Shown: positions 31,862 through 45,243 of the stretch, one piece after another
Numbering within the stretch: the first letter of the stretch is position 1
Layout of the letters: each line of letters opens with the position of its first letter
Assembly (NCBI GenBank): GCA_033239125.1
Contig: BSWB01000005.1
Coordinates: 98,579,994 to 98,643,993 of the forward strand
DNA length: 64,000 nucleotides
Reading direction: 5' to 3'
Source of the DNA: Fagopyrum homotropicum
Taxonomy: Eukaryota; Streptophyta; Magnoliopsida; Caryophyllales; Polygonaceae
Notes under the pieces: model-generated
What the model saw: the letters and a program-made list of their open reading frames with translations, nothing else
What the model was told of the DNA's origin: nothing
The model's database searches: none
Translations under genes and position numbers: made by a program

Positions 31862-33587
31862 TGTTAGCATGAAATATGACTATATTTTAGACACTTGTTG
31901 TAGTTGTTTTTCCCTCTTTATAGTGTTCTTAGATATGTGTTTGAAGCAATTGTGAGCTAGTTCACCCACTTTGTCAATATAGAGATCTACACTAGCTTCA
32001 TTGTGTTTTTAGGTGAATAAAGCTTGGATTGGACCAAAATGTGGAAGGAAAGGAGTGTTTGATCACATTTGATGGCAAAGAGATGCATTGTAGAAGCTAA
32101 GGAAGGAGCATGGATGAAGGATGTCACGAAACTAAGGCAAAAACGAGGATTTGGAAGAACCACGCCCTAAAATACGGTCGTGGAAGAGGATTTGAAGAAT
32201 CACGTTCTAAACCACGACCGTGAATTTGGCAACATGAACGTGGACGTGAGTTTGGAGCACTCTAGAGAGTTACACGGTCTAAATTACGGTCGTGGAAATC
32301 ATATGGCACCGTAATCTTGTTCCACGCCCTAAACCACGGTTGTGGAAAGTTGTTCTTAGCCGTGATTTTGATGATTCTGTGACGTGTCATATTTTTCCAC
32401 GTCAACCACGTCATTGGGATTTCTCGTAACCCTACCTCGCCTTATAAAAAGGCTTGAGAAGAGAGTTTTCGGGACCTTGGCATACGGACGCTTAGCCGCT
32501 GCTTAGAGTTGCACTTGGAGTTTGGAGACGACCTTAAGGTTTCATTTTAACCTTAAGGATTGGAAATTTCATGAAGGACGTATTTTCGTAGATTGTGTAC
32601 TTTTGGATAATTCTTAGGGTTTTCATTGAAGGACGGATTGACACCCCATTCTTAATGACTTCTCTAGATCTTTGTGAGGTTTCTATTCCTATTCTTCTAG
32701 ATTCATAAACATCATACTTGTGTTTGGATTTCGAGATTGACTTTGAGTTTTATTTGAGTTTTTGAAGGTTTTCATCTTTTATTCTTCTTAATTTGAATAT
32801 TGATATCATGACAATGATTGTTGGCTAAAACCCTTTAGCAATTCTAAGGTGAAGGGTTGATAGTTGTGACTTAGATGATGATAGATCGATCGTAATTTGA
32901 TTGGTCCCTGAGAGTTTGAGAAATATCGTTGACACCCTTTTCCACGGTCTGTTCTTGGTTTCCACGGCCGTGGTTCTCAAGATCTAGCCGTGATTCCCCT
33001 TGGTTTACGAACTTTTCTTTTGCTTTGATCCAAAGTTAAAGATTAGCTTTAACCTAGCCTTGGCTTGCCTTTCCTAGGTAGTAGTGAGACTCAACATCCT
33101 CTATTTCGGTTTCGAGTGTCACAACCTTAACCGTTTGAGTTTATCTTGATTCCTTGGGTTTGGGCATGGGTATTTGAGATCAATTCTTACCTTTAGATCC
33201 TTTCTATACTACAGCCTCAACAACCTTTATAGAGAGAGTCTTTGGGTTAGACATATAAGGTTTTGGAACTTCACCGTACACTACCTTACTTTAGTATACC
33301 TTTGCAATTCTCAACTCTGTCCTTACATCTATAGAATATCTTGAATCGATTGCCACAATTTGATACTTGGATCTTTAGGGTTGCTGTTTTCCCCAATTAT
33401 TTGCAAACCTTCTACATTCTTACTTGCTCGATTACTTGAAACTGGTTTTGTTTCACCAATTCCCTGAGTTCGATACTCTGGAATACTTGCTAATCTATGC
33501 CGATCCGTACACTGCGGGTTCGCTTGCTTTTATTTCAGTATTATAAATATAAAGCTTATCTGCACGCACGATTTAGGGAGAATAACA
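31862..33587 (+). repeat. 3' LTR of element E (family A)
   Basis: 1726 bp, TGTTAGCATG...GAATAACA. Palindrome clusters at about 32158-32360 and 32938-32990 (exact 12-mer 32962-32973). The LTR end module is at about 33505. Confidence 0.92.
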
Positions 33588-34265
33588 TGCATGGTTAAGA
33601 CCGCGATTGCCAAATCTATATTGAAGTCCTCAAAGCTTCGACTTTTGGATATCTCGGCGTCAAATGTCGGGCGAGATCAATACTGGTAATGCCGAGATGA
33701 ATATAAAACAAAGGAAAAGAACGGTGAAGTATGGATGATATATGGCGAGATTTAAGAAGGTGATAATGGAATGAAATTAATGGAATTAATAGGAAGATAT
33801 GAACCGAGATATACTTGCAAGAACCTTGATCAATTGGATCAAAACCCGAACAATGAATTACCTTAACCCTTCCTTATTCGACCTTACACAAGTATTCAAA
33901 ACGAGACATTCACAAGGAGAGACTAGAATCAACTAGGAGCACCAATCTTTAAGAAGATTAACACACACAAGAACAACCTACCAAGGACTCACAATGATTC
34001 AATCAAAGGCTCTCTTTTTTATTGAATAGGAATGAAAGAAAATATCACTTCGTAAACGAAGGAACGAGTCTCACAGTAATAAATTTCTAATCAATAATAT
34101 CTACTTGTCGACTATCTTGACCCTAGGGTTACTTGAATAGCCGAAAATCCTAAGAAAATAAAAGGATAAAATGATCCTACAAAATATAAAAGATAAAAGA
34201 TACCTTTAGAATGTTTAGAGCTTTAAAGGTATTAAAATAAAATAACTAAATAGAAGTATTCAACT
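33588..34265. other. AT-rich non-coding DNA, possible decayed LTR or 3' region
   Basis: Follows the LTR of E. I see no frame worth calling. Its position downstream (minus strand) of a gag relic suggests the 3' region of the same old element. Confidence 0.35.
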
Positions 34266-35130
34266 TCAATCTCGGCCTCCCTTGGATGTATATGGCTCTT
34301 CTAAAATGGACATCAATGTGACTAAAGAAGACTTAGAGACAAATAGATTACCAATGGTCTCCTCAGAAGCTAATGATGCATACAAGCTAAAAATCTCTTC
34401 TTGAATGGTTCTTGTTTTGGATCTAGTAATTGCTCCTTCTATAGTAGGTGATTCCAACTATTGAGACTCTTTCTCCTTCAATGTTCTTGCCTTTGATCTA
34501 GTGATAGGTCCTTGTGTAGCAAGAGGTGTTGGGGATGGTCCCTCATCAGTTTCCTGCAACCATTTTCATCAGGGATAAAACATTTTTAACAACCTTGTCA
34601 ATCCTATCATAATCCCTGGTTAGATAGACACGTTGCTTCTTATTCCTTCTCTTAGAGTACTTCCATGTATACTCAGCAGTTGCCATTAAGCAGTCCCATG
34701 TTGCATCTTCATCCATTCTAGTAAATTCATGGGAGTTAGCAATATCAACCAAATTTCTTGTGATATCATCTAAACCGCCATACAAAAAACAAGTGAGGCA
34801 CCTTTTCCAAAACCCTGATGGGATCATGAATGCAATAATCCGATATATATTTCCCAAGCAATATATATTCACTATCTTTCATATCAAAGTGATAAATTGT
34901 ATCCCTAATTTCAACAATCTTATGAGGAGGGAAATACTTACTAAGTAAGGCAGTAGTCAATCCATCCTATGTAGTAAATGTATGTGCATGCTTGTTTTGA
35001 TTACAAGTAGAAACCTTAATTATCAAAAAAAATAAACGCCCTCATCCTCAAAGAATTAGTGGAAACACCATCATACTTTAGGGGGCTCACAATATTCTCA
35101 CAATTTCTCAAATGTGGTGTGGATTCTCAT
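34266..35130 (-). pseudogene. Decayed gag of an unassigned LTR retrotransposon
   Basis: Minus-strand pieces in different frames resemble gag: LLSKYFPPHKIVEIRDTIYHF (about 34960-34880), then GGLDDITRNLVDIANSHEF and DCLMATAEYTWKYSKRR (about 34790-34650). Further on come two related segments, GPITRSKARTLKE and GAITRSKTRTIQEE, which commonly end gag in plant gypsy elements. Frames change near 34870 and 34790, and a TAG separates the two ITRSK segments. Family not assigned; it differs from the gags of B and D. Upstream gag sequence may continue to about 35240. Confidence 0.65.
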
Positions 35131-36710
35131 GTCGTAAGCCTGATAATTGATCATTTTGAATCAATCTACTGTGTATCCGTCCCGAGACAAAAGTTTATAC
35201 TTCCTATTATTGGAAGAGTTAAAGCATGGTTTGGAATAGTTTGTATTTGAACCATTTTGGAATTTAGAGTTTATGGTCGATGAGTTCGTTTAGCCACGAG
35301 CAAAACGATCAATCTAGTAATTTCTACATCTTGATTTAGAATGGGGTCCAACGCTGGATCGGTTATAATACCGCGATTTACTTCTTCTTCTCGAGCCAAC
35401 AACTAATATGAAAGATATATGGATGACATCAACTCTCCAACAATGTCTTTGTAAAAACTAAGGTCCTAGTTTCTTTCTCCGCAATCATCAATTGGTCATA
35501 TCTAGGCGGAGTCTTTGTTTTTTTTTTATAATGGAAAGCGGTTTGATCCCCTAGACGGCGCGCCGACTATTGGATCGAAAGGCCGAAAAGGATCGGCAGA
35601 CGGACTAACCGTCATGAAAGACCAAAACAAAGGAGAAAAAGAAACACACAAAAATAGATCATCAAAACCCGAAAGCAAGGACGTCTCCAAGGGAAAGCAG
35701 AATGATCTAGTCAGTCGGAAGCGACGAGCATGAACGTTCATCTTCGAAGGAAGTACATAGGTAGGATGCCTGGGGAACAGTTGTGGACACCTCATATTTG
35801 GACTACCGTCAGGAGTCGATCACACGTCCACGCCCCCTTCTCGACAAACACTCGGACCTCCACCAAAGACAACATCAAAAAAGAGAAGACAAAGCTGCAG
35901 TGCACGGGTATCGAGATGTAAAAATGTGTTCAACTTTGATAGTTTAAAGAGTAGCGAATTATAATGGGATCATTGTTCGAGAAGAGTTGATAACCAACAC
36001 TGAATATTTGGTGGATTCTGATATTAAGTATAAACTAACTAGATTTTAAAATTTATTAATTCTTATCAAAAATGATGTTATTGGGGCCGTTATGCCGATA
36101 TTGAAGCCGTTGGGCCACAAGAGAGAAGGTCTTAGGACGAGACAAACCTCCTCGGAATAATGTTTTTATTGATCATAAAAATATCGATTTTGATTTTTAA
36201 AAACGACACTTTTCTGTATTTACTAGGGTTAATGTATTTAGTTGGATGAAGATAAAAACGAAAAAAATTTCGTATCAACTAGGGTTGCTAGCAAACATTG
36301 ATTAAATAAAAATTATCAAACAAATGATAATATTTAGCCTTTTGATTTTTTAGGATTAATTCAACTCAATGAAACCTAATTTCAATCTCCCCGTTCAAAG
36401 GGTTGGCAGGGGTTGACAAATGTAGTGAAGAACAGAACATTTTAAGAGGCGAAAATGCTTGTGATGGCCATATTAAGGCTACTGTCAACAAAAATGGGAA
36501 CCTTTTTTCTTAGTAAGAGCTTTGTTTCTTCAACCAATTTTTTTTTTATTGTCAAGTTTTATCATTTGTCGATTGATAGAAGAGAGAAAATCGTTCAAGG
36601 ATGGTTGAGAAGAAAAAACTGTTTCTTCCTCAATCTTTTCTTGTACTTTGTCAAATATGTCTGCTTGTTCCTCTTTAAATCACATGTATCATTTTCCCCT
36701 CTACGGAACT
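35131..36710. other. No recognisable gene
   Basis: Mixed AT-rich sequence with short frames (35515-35733, 35730-35921, 36455-36721) that lack recognisable motifs. 35560-35730 is locally less AT-rich. It may hold the leader of the gag relic to the left. Confidence 0.4.
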
Positions 36711-38491
36711 TGTTACGTTAGGAAGTAGCACAAAAAGCTTTACATTTATAAACTCGATCTAAAATCCTAAACTACCTAGCGAAACCCGCAGTGTACGGAT
36801 CGTTATGTAGGAAGTAAAGTATTCAAAGGTCGAACACAACGACTGAGGTAAAATAAAACCATTCAATGATCATGTATAGTGCAAATCTAAAGTAAGATGA
36901 GATGAGGAATAAAGAAATACAAAACACAATATTTTGGGTTGGTTTTGGGTGATCAAACAAGGATCACAAAATATGCAACATAAACAAGCAAGCAAACACA
37001 CAAACACAAGGATAGGTGATAAGAGGTAAGAAATGCGGATTCTAGAGATTCGGTATTCCGATTATGACAATGGACTCATGATTCTAAAAATCAAAGAAAA
37101 GCTACGGTTGTTCGGAGTTTGGTGTTTCCCTAATGGGAGCAATTATCGGGTAAGTCTCATGCTCTACTAGTCTCGCACCTAAGGTCCTATTACCGGGCAA
37201 GTCTCAAGGAACCTAAGGACGGGAATTCTACACAAACCGGCCACCACCTAAGGGTCAAACCCCTCCTTACTGGGTAAGTCTCGGAAAAGGCAAGTCTTAG
37301 GCAACGATCCTAGCACACTCAATCCAATAGCGGCTTTTTTGTCTCACTACTACCTAGAGTTCATCATCTTATGTATCTAAGAGAGAAAATTACCGGGTAA
37401 GTCTCATTCCTCAAAAAGGTTGCTAGCAAAGGTCACCCTAGGCTAGACTACGCTCAACAAACAATAGGATTTCAACCCATCTACATCCTAACATCCAGAT
37501 TCATCAATATAGGTACAGCAGAACAAAATCATGGGTGAATCATGGAAACCACGGCCGAGATTTCATGAAGAACAAGCCGTGATTTTGGGTCTGAGCTAGG
37601 TTTTCAAACACAATCCATCCTAAGCTAACATGCAAGTCCATAGAATCATAGTCCAAAGCATAAACATTATTCCTTCACCCTAGAATCACATCTACTCAGC
37701 CAACAACATACATTTCTAGATCAAACTTCATAAATAGAGCATGCTTTCAAGTCATAGCTAGATAATGAAGAATGAACCAAAGAAAAGACATTGCAAGCTA
37801 GAATAAAAGTTACCAAGTCTTACAAAGGCTTTAAGAGCTGCTCCAAGTTGTCAACAATGGAAACCTCACTCAAAACCACTCAAATCTCACTATAAAACTA
37901 AAATCTACACTTATCTCTCCCAAGAACACCCACAAGGATTCTTGGAAGAGAAGCTACAATGGAAGATTGTTGGAGAAGAGCTAGAGGAAAAAGGGAAAAG
38001 GTAAGGAAGAACCCGAAAAACAGCCTGCAACATCACTTAAGTACTTCCACAAAAGTAAGGGTCGGACAAAGGAATCGTGTGACAAGTGTCAAAGCTGTCC
38101 TGAAAGAAACCACGGGAAAAATAATAAAACCACGGGCGTGGTTTTGGCCTCTGGGTTGTGGTTCCTACAGTTCAGCCCTCCTTGGATCACCAAGTCATGA
38201 GTTGGTGCAAGGCATGCACCAATAAGGTCTTTTGTGCTCTTCTTTGCTCCTAGCTTGCTCCCTAAAGAGTCCGGATGTGTGCCACCACAAGGAATGATCC
38301 TTGAACGTATAGATTAAGTCCAAAAGCTCCCCAAAATACCTACAAAACCGACAAAAGCTCATGTAGACGTCTATTTCGACAATATGGATGATATAAGCGT
38401 AAACGTCACGAACTAATGCGGAAACATGCATGAATGGAAAGGAAAACTATCTAAAAGAGTGCCTAAACTAGTGTCATAAATCATGTCATCA
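36711..38491 (-). repeat. LTR C1
   Basis: 1781 bp, TGATGACATG...CCTAACGTAACA on the minus strand. Four ACCGGGTAAGTCTC-type repeats (about 37147, 37192, 37270, 37392), palindrome sites about 37550-37580 and 38108-38165 (exact CCACGGGCGTGG 38130-38141), end module near 36790. Confidence 0.93.
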
Positions 38492-38530
38492 AAGTACCCC
38501 ATACTTACCACTTCCTCGTCCCCGAGCAAG
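38492..38530 (-). promoter_or_regulatory. PPT and hairpin of C copy 1
   Basis: Minus strand AAGTATGGGGTACTT next to the LTR. 38511-38530 is the CTTGCTCG-GGGA-CGAGCAAG hairpin with one stem mismatch in this copy. Confidence 0.7.
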
Positions 38531-40376
38531 GTCCAACTATAGGCTACGAGATGGCATGATTTATGAATGTGTAAAAACAAAAAATCTTTTTGGAATTGTG
38601 CTTCTAAAGATGGATCACCTTCATAATCATGTTTCATGGCAATGAACAAGCAATCATGTATTAAATGAATGAAGGCACGAAAAGACAATCATGCTTAACT
38701 CGAAAGCATGCATGAAAGGTAAAAATAATGAAGTCAAGATGATCATGAGAATATCCAATCTAGATCACTAAGTCATACACATATGCAAATAGGTCACAAG
38801 GACTTAGGAAAGAAGAGGCCAATAAACGTGATGATAAGGTGGTAATATTCTAAGGTCATGTCGTGCAAATCAGGGAAAGGAACTAAACAACCACAACTTC
38901 ACATATATACTTCATCCACCAAAGTGTATTTTTCTCCTTCTTTTCTTTCTTTTCTTTTCTTTTTCTTTTTCATTTTCTTTCACTTATTTTTGAGACAATG
39001 ACATTGATGTACAAAAGCCAAAACCTTGGTGATTAGCGGACCTCGGGATTTTTCCGAGGTGCCTCACACCGGGCACACATACCAAGGCTCGTTAGCACAT
39101 TCGGTTTATCCGACTTTGGCAAGACACAAACACCCGATTATGTGAATGATGCCAAGTTACTCGTCATCAAAACCAACGTCCCCAAACCTTTTTTTTTCTT
39201 TTTTTCTACACTTTCACAACACATTCAACACTTCATTCATAACATTCATACACCAACTTCACCACCCATACTAGCTTTTCACACACAACACACTAGCTTG
39301 CTCCTATTCCCGGATGTGTCAAAAGAGGTCAAATTTTTAATCAAGTGAGGTGCTCAAACAACATGATCAAGATGAGAAGAAGAGAGATATATTGCCTTAA
39401 TAATTCCTAGATGATGTGCAAGAACTAGCATGTAATTTCGACTATCAATTCTCAATCCAATCAAGACAAGCATCATAATCACAATTCATGTGTAGGATTC
39501 AAGAAAAGTATTTCAAGTCCACATATGCATAAATCCATTCAAAACACAAGTTCTCCAAAAGCCAATTCACAAAACAAACTCATCATAAGGGTCATATCCA
39601 AACCTAGAAACACACAAATTTTAAAAAAATTCGATTTTTTGGAATTTTTGCAATATATATGTACAATGCAAACCCTGAAAAGAAACGTGTGACAATAAAA
39701 CGAAACTATCCTAGATGCGATCATGCCATGCTGAGAACCATGAAAACCCCACCCCATACTTAAAAACACATTGTCCACAATATGCAAATCAAGTAAAGAA
39801 GAGTGAAAGAAGTCCTCACAATGTAAAAATGTAGTGTTTTTGGTATTTTGGTTCACTCATGTGGAGTGGTGGTGCGGATGATCGATCAAGCATGGTAGAG
39901 AGCTCTTCATAGTCATTCCGGCGTTGAGACCCGCGCCAAGGCGTATGCGAGATGGGAGCTCTTCCACCCCACAAAGACACCTTATGCCGTCCAAGTCTCA
40001 TGTCCGCTCCACCCATGGTTGAAAACGGGATCATCATCATCAACTTGCCTTGCAAGGCTTCCTTATTACCTAAAATCCAGCACACAAACACAAAACACAA
40101 AATCACACAAAAAAATAACGAAAGCAAAAACGAAAGAGAAAAGGGAAAGAGTTGTTACCCTTGAGTTGCCTCCCAAGAAGCGCTTCTTTTAGATCATTAG
40201 TTTGACCAAACTCCGTGGATGTGTCAATCCACCTCAAATACCATGGTTTGCTTGAGGAGTCCAAGCAACCATCGCTTTCCGGCATCCATGATGGCAAGCA
40301 CGGGCCACTTGATTCCCAAATATACCTCAAGTTCTCTCTTCACCGGCGAGTAGTAGACTCCTTCATCACCGCTTCC
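38531..40376 (-). other. 3' spacer of C copy 1
   Basis: Non-coding. Contains a pyrimidine-rich run (plus strand TTCTTTTCTTTC type, about 38937-38982), the internal PPT-like motif (39748-39762, minus) and the post-pol hairpin (40160-40177, minus). The spacer recurs in copy 2 with few changes. Confidence 0.6.
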
Positions 40377-41464
40377 TTAATGATAGTATGGATTTAAAAC
40401 CATAGGTGCCACCCTATACTTAGATAATTGGTATTTTGCGGTCACACCGGTGAAATGCTTGCCATCCTCATCCTCTATGATCCAAAGAAAGCTGATTCTT
40501 GGACAGAATTCTTTATTGAAGTGCTTTATAACCATCATGGATCCATCATGATTGCCTCCTTCATTCAAAATGGGAGACTCCTTAGGGAAGGGACTCCAAT
40601 CTTCGTGTGTACTCCGGGCAAGCAAGAAAGGATTGGAAGGAGTTGAAGTTAACTTCAGGCTCTTTGCACAAAACCACGAGCAGAAATCAAAAACCACGGG
40701 CATGGTTTGGTCAGGTAGGCCGTGGTTTTGGCAGAAGTTGACTACGACATGGTTTTCCACGGGCAGAAAATATGAAACCACAGGCGTGGTTTGGGCCTCT
40801 AGGCCGTGGTTTTGGCTGCTCTCTTCCTCCCTCGTGAGCTCTTCAAGTGTGGTTCCGGGGTTGATGGCAAGGATGTCCAGGGGTGAGAGTACTTCATTGC
40901 ACTCCTCCAAAGGGGAAGGAGGTGGAGGTAAGCCTTGAAGAAGGATAGACTTTTCTTGCAAAAGAGCAATCCAATTCTCCTCAATCTCCCTCCTAATTTG
41001 TTCTTCTCTCTCTAAAGCCAATCTTCTTGCATCCTCCAAGGCCAAATCCCTCATCCACAACTGCTCCCGAGCTTCATTCAACTCTTCTTCAAGGTCTCTA
41101 ATGGTCACAGTATAATCGGGCACTTATTGGATCTCCTCATGGTGAACCTCTTCTTGTCGTAACACTTCGCTTCAAGCTCCATGTGGGAACTTGAAAGGGA
41201 AGAAAGGTTGCTCTCTAGATCATCCATCTTCCTCAACAAATGTTCTAATAATGATTCCACTCAGTCATTGTGAGGTTGATGGTGAGGTTCCATATAAGGC
41301 AATGTAGTCATGTGAGCTTGATCATGGGACTCATGATAGGCATTAAACTCCTCCCAATACTCAAACTCACCATGAGGAGGTCCTCGATCTTGGCTTGCCA
41401 TCCATCCCCCATACTCCATGTAGTCAAAGTCGTCTTGGAAGTACCATCCGTCCATGGATAACAT
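40377..41464 (-). pseudogene. Family-C ORF, copy 1 (about 360 codons, function unknown)
   Basis: Starts at ATG 41464, about 96 bp inside the PBS. The N-terminal part is aromatic and acidic (DGWYFQDDFDYMEYGGWM), then helical (SLLEHLLRKMDDLESNL). After a frame change near 41123 comes a long coiled-coil (RDLEEELNEAREQLWMRDL) that resembles in kind the N-terminal coiled-coil of B gag. A Pro-rich hinge follows, then a region built of family-C palindromes encoding QNHGLEAQTTPVV and QNHGLPDQTMPVV. The C-terminal tail (NEFCPRISF-like, ending LNPYYH) I do not recognise. TGA at 41261-41263 is private to this copy; the frame change is shared with copy 2. It may be a gag derivative; that is inference. 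Confidence 0.6.
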
Positions 41465-41559
41465 GAATTAGGCAAAGACCGAAACAAAACAAGATCACAA
41501 GTAACAAGAAAGATCTACACTAAAAACAACCAAAAGCAAACGACTTAATCTAGACCTAG

Positions 41560-41577
41560 TCCCCGGCAACGGCGCCA
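41560..41577 (-). promoter_or_regulatory. tRNA-Asp PBS of C copy 1
   Basis: Minus strand TGGCGCCGTTGCCGGGGA, perfect complement, 6 bp from LTR C2. Confidence 0.92.
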
Positions 41578-41583
41578 AAAACT

Positions 41584-43356
41584 TGTTACGCTAGGAAATA
41601 GCACAAAAAGCTTTACATTTATAAACTCGATCTAAAATCCTAAACTACCTAACGAAACCCGCAGTGTACGGATCGTTATGTAGGAAGGAAAGTATTCCGA
41701 TGTCGAACACAAGGACTGAGGTGAAATCAAATCATTCAATGATCATGTATAGTGAAAATCTAAACTAAGATGAGATGAGGAATAAAGAAATGGAAAACAC
41801 AATATGTTTGGTTGGTTTTGGGTGATCAAACAAGGATCACAAAATATGCAACATAAAGCAAACACACAAACACAAGGATAGGTGATATGAGGTAAGAAAT
41901 GCGGATTCTAGAGATTCGGAATTCCGATTATGACAATGGACTCATGATTCTAAAAATCAAAGGAAAGCTACGGTTGTTCGGAGATGGGTGTTTCTCTAAT
42001 GGGAGCAATTATCGGGTAAGTCTCATGCTCCACTAGTCTCGCACCTAAGTTCCTATTACCGGGTAAGTCTCAAGGAACCTAAGGACGGGAATTATACACA
42101 AACCGGCCACTACCTAAGGGTCAAACCCCTTCTTACCGGGTAAGTCTCGGAAAACGCAAGTCTTAGGCAACGATCCTAGCACACTCAATCCAATAGAGGT
42201 TTTTTTGGCTCACTACTAACTAGAGTTCATCATCTTATGTATCTAAGAGAGGAAATCACCGGGTAAGTCTCATTCCTCAAAAAGGTTGCTAGCAAAGGTC
42301 ACCCTAGGCTAGACTACGCTTAACAAACAATAGGATTTCAACCCATCTACATCCTAACATCCAGATTCATCAATATAGGTACAGCAGAACAAAATCACGG
42401 GTGGATCATGGATACCACAGCCGAGATTTCATGAAGAACAGGCCGTGATTTTGGGTCTGAGCTTGGTTTTCGAACACAATCCATCCTAAGCTAACATGCA
42501 AGTCCATACAATCATAGTCCAAAGCATAAACATTATTCCTTCACCCTAGAATCACATCTACTCAGCCAACAACATACATTTCTAGATCAAACTTCATAAA
42601 TAGAGCATGCTTTCAAGTCATAGCTAGATAATGAAGAATGAACCAAAGAAAAGACATTACAAGCTAGAATAGAATTTACCAAGTCTTACAAAGGCTTCAA
42701 GAGCTGCTCCAAGTTGTCAACAATAAAAACCTCACTCAAAACCACTCAAATCTCACTATAAAACTAAAATCTACACTAATCTCTCCCAAGAACACCCACA
42801 AGGGTGCTAGGATGAGAAGCTACAATGGAAGAGTGTTGGAGAAGAGCTAGAGGAAAAAGGGAAAAGGTAAGGAAGAACCCCTAAAACAGCCTACTAATCA
42901 CTTAAGTACTTCCACAAAAGCAAGGGTCGGACAAAGAAATCGTGTGACAAGTGTCAAAGATGTCCTGACAGAAACCACGGGCAAAATAATGAAACCACGG
43001 GCGTGGTTTTGGCCTCTGGGTCGTGGTTCCTACAGTTCAGCCCTCCTTGGATCACCAAGTCATGAGTTTGTGCAAGGCATGCACCAATAAGGTCTTTTGT
43101 GTTCTTCTTTGCTCCTAGCTTACTCCCTAAAGAGTCCGGATGTGTGCCACCACAAGGAATGATCCTCGAACGTATAGATTAAGTCCAAAAGCTTCCCAAA
43201 ATACCTACAAAACCGACAAAAGCTCGTGTAGACGTCTATTTCGACAATATGGATGAATTAAGCGTAAACGTCACGAACTAATGCGGAAACATGCATGAAT
43301 GGAAAGGAAAACTATCTAAAAGAGTGCCTAAACTAGTGTCATAAATCATCTCATCA
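41584..43356 (-). repeat. LTR C2
   Basis: 1773 bp; shared boundary between array units 1 and 2. Exact CCACGGGCGTGG at 42995-43006. Four TAAGTCTC repeats at about 42013, 42058, 42137 and 42258. Nearly identical to LTR C3. Confidence 0.93.
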
Positions 43357-43395
43357 AAATACCCCATACTTACCACTTGCTCGTCCCCGAGCAAG
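43357..43395 (-). promoter_or_regulatory. PPT and hairpin of C copy 2
   Basis: Minus strand AAGTATGGGGTATTT beside the LTR. CTTGCTCG-GGGA-CGAGCAAG (43376-43395) is a perfect 8-bp stem with GGGA loop. Confidence 0.78.
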
Positions 43396-45243
43396 GTCCA
43401 ACTATAGGCTACGAGATGGCATGATTTATGAATGTGTAAAAACAAAAAATCTTTTTGGAATTGTACTTCTAAAGATGGATCACCTTCATAATCATGTTTA
43501 ATGGCAATGAACAAGCAATCATGTATTAAATGAATGAAGGCACGAAAAGACAACCATGCTTAACTTGAAAGCATGCATGAAAGGTAAAAATAATGAAGTC
43601 AAGATGATCATGAGAATATCCAATCTAGATCGCTAAGTCATACACATATGCAAATAGGTCACAAGGACTTAGGAAAGAAGAGGCCAATAAACGTGATGAT
43701 AAGGTGGTAATATTCTAAGGTCATGTCGTGCAAATGAGGGAAAGGAACTAAACAACCACAACTTCACATATATACTTCATCCACCAAAGTGTATTTTTCT
43801 CCTTCTTTTCTTTCTTTTCTTTTCTTTTTCTTTTTCATTTTCTTTCACTTGTTTTTGAGACAATGACATTGATGTATAAAAGCCAAAACCTTGGTGATTA
43901 GCGGACCTCGGGATTTTTCCGAGGTGCCTCACACCGGGCACACATACCAAGGCTCGTTAGGACATTCGGTTTATCCGACTTTGGCAAGACACAAACACCC
44001 GATTGTGTGAATGATGCCGAGTTACTCGTCATCAAAACCAACGTCCCCAAACCTTTTTTTTTCTTTTTTTCTACACTTTCACAACACATTCAACACTTCA
44101 TTCATAACATTCATACACCAACTTCACCACACATACTTGCTTTTCACACACAACACACTAGCTTGCTCCTATTCCCGGATGGGTCAAAAGAGGTCAAATG
44201 TTTAATCAAGTGAGGTGCTCAAACAACATGATCAAGATGAGAAGAAGAGAGATAAATTGCCTTAATAATTCCTAGATGATGTGCAAGAACTAGCATGTAA
44301 TTTCGACTATCAATTCTCAATCCAATCAAGACAAGCATCATAATCACAATTCATGCGTAGGATTCAAGAAAAGTATTTCAAGTCCACATATGCATAAATC
44401 CATTAAAAACACAAGTTCATCCAAAAGTCAATTCACAAAACAAACTCATCATAAGGGTCATATCCAAACCTAGAAACACACAAATTTTAAAAAATTTCGA
44501 TTTTTTGGAATTTTTGCAATATATATGTACAATGCAAAACCTGAAAAAGAAACGTGTGACAATAAAACGAAACTATCCTAGATGCGATCATGCCATGCTG
44601 AGAACCATGAAAACCCCACCCCATACTTAAAAACACATTGTCCATAATATGCAAATCAAGTAAAGAAGAGTGAAAGAAGTCCTCACAATGTAAAAATGTA
44701 GTGTTTTCGGTATTTTGGTTCACTCATGTGGAGTGGTGGTGCGGATGATCGATCAAGCATGGTAGAGAGCTCTTCATAGTCATTCCGGCGTTGAGACCCG
44801 CGTCAAGGCGTATGCGAGATGGGAGCTCTTCCACCCCACAAAGACACCTTATGCCGTCCAAGTCTCATGTTCGCTGCACCCATGGTTGAAAACGGGATCA
44901 TCATCATCAACTTGCCTTGCAAGGCTTCCTTATTACCTAAAATCCAGCACACAAACACAAAACACAAAAACACACAAAAAAATAACAAAAGCAAAAACGA
45001 AAGAGAAAAGGGAAAGAGTTGTTACCCTTGAGTTGCCTCCTAAGAAGCGCTTCTTTTAGGTCATTAGCATGACTAAACTCCGTGGATGTGTCAATCCACC
45101 TCAAATACCATGGTTTGCTTGAGGAGTCCAAGCAACCATCGCTTTCCGGCATCCATGATGGCAAGCACGGGTCACTTGATTCCCAAATATACCTCAAGTT
45201 CTCTCTTCACAGGCGAGTAGTAGACTCCTTCATCACCGCTTCC
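43396..45243 (-). other. 3' spacer of C copy 2
   Basis: Same content as copy 1: pyrimidine run about 43799-43850, internal PPT-like motif 44614-44628, degraded post-pol hairpin 45027-45044. No gene. Confidence 0.6.

Larger units (their letters stand above)
25773..33587 (+). mobile_element. Family-A element E, 5' part missing
   Basis: Begins inside integrase at GTGACTCAC, next to the D LTR plus 7 unassigned bases. It continues with post-pol spacer, ATHILA-like ORF, 3' spacer (holding a solo LTR), PPT and 3' LTR. The remaining 5' half presumably lies left of the window beyond D and A1. Confidence 0.88.

Noticed and set aside
39142..44213. Thr/His-rich frames 39142-39348 and 44007-44213
   Set aside because: Both are in the C spacer, low in complexity, and antisense to the element.
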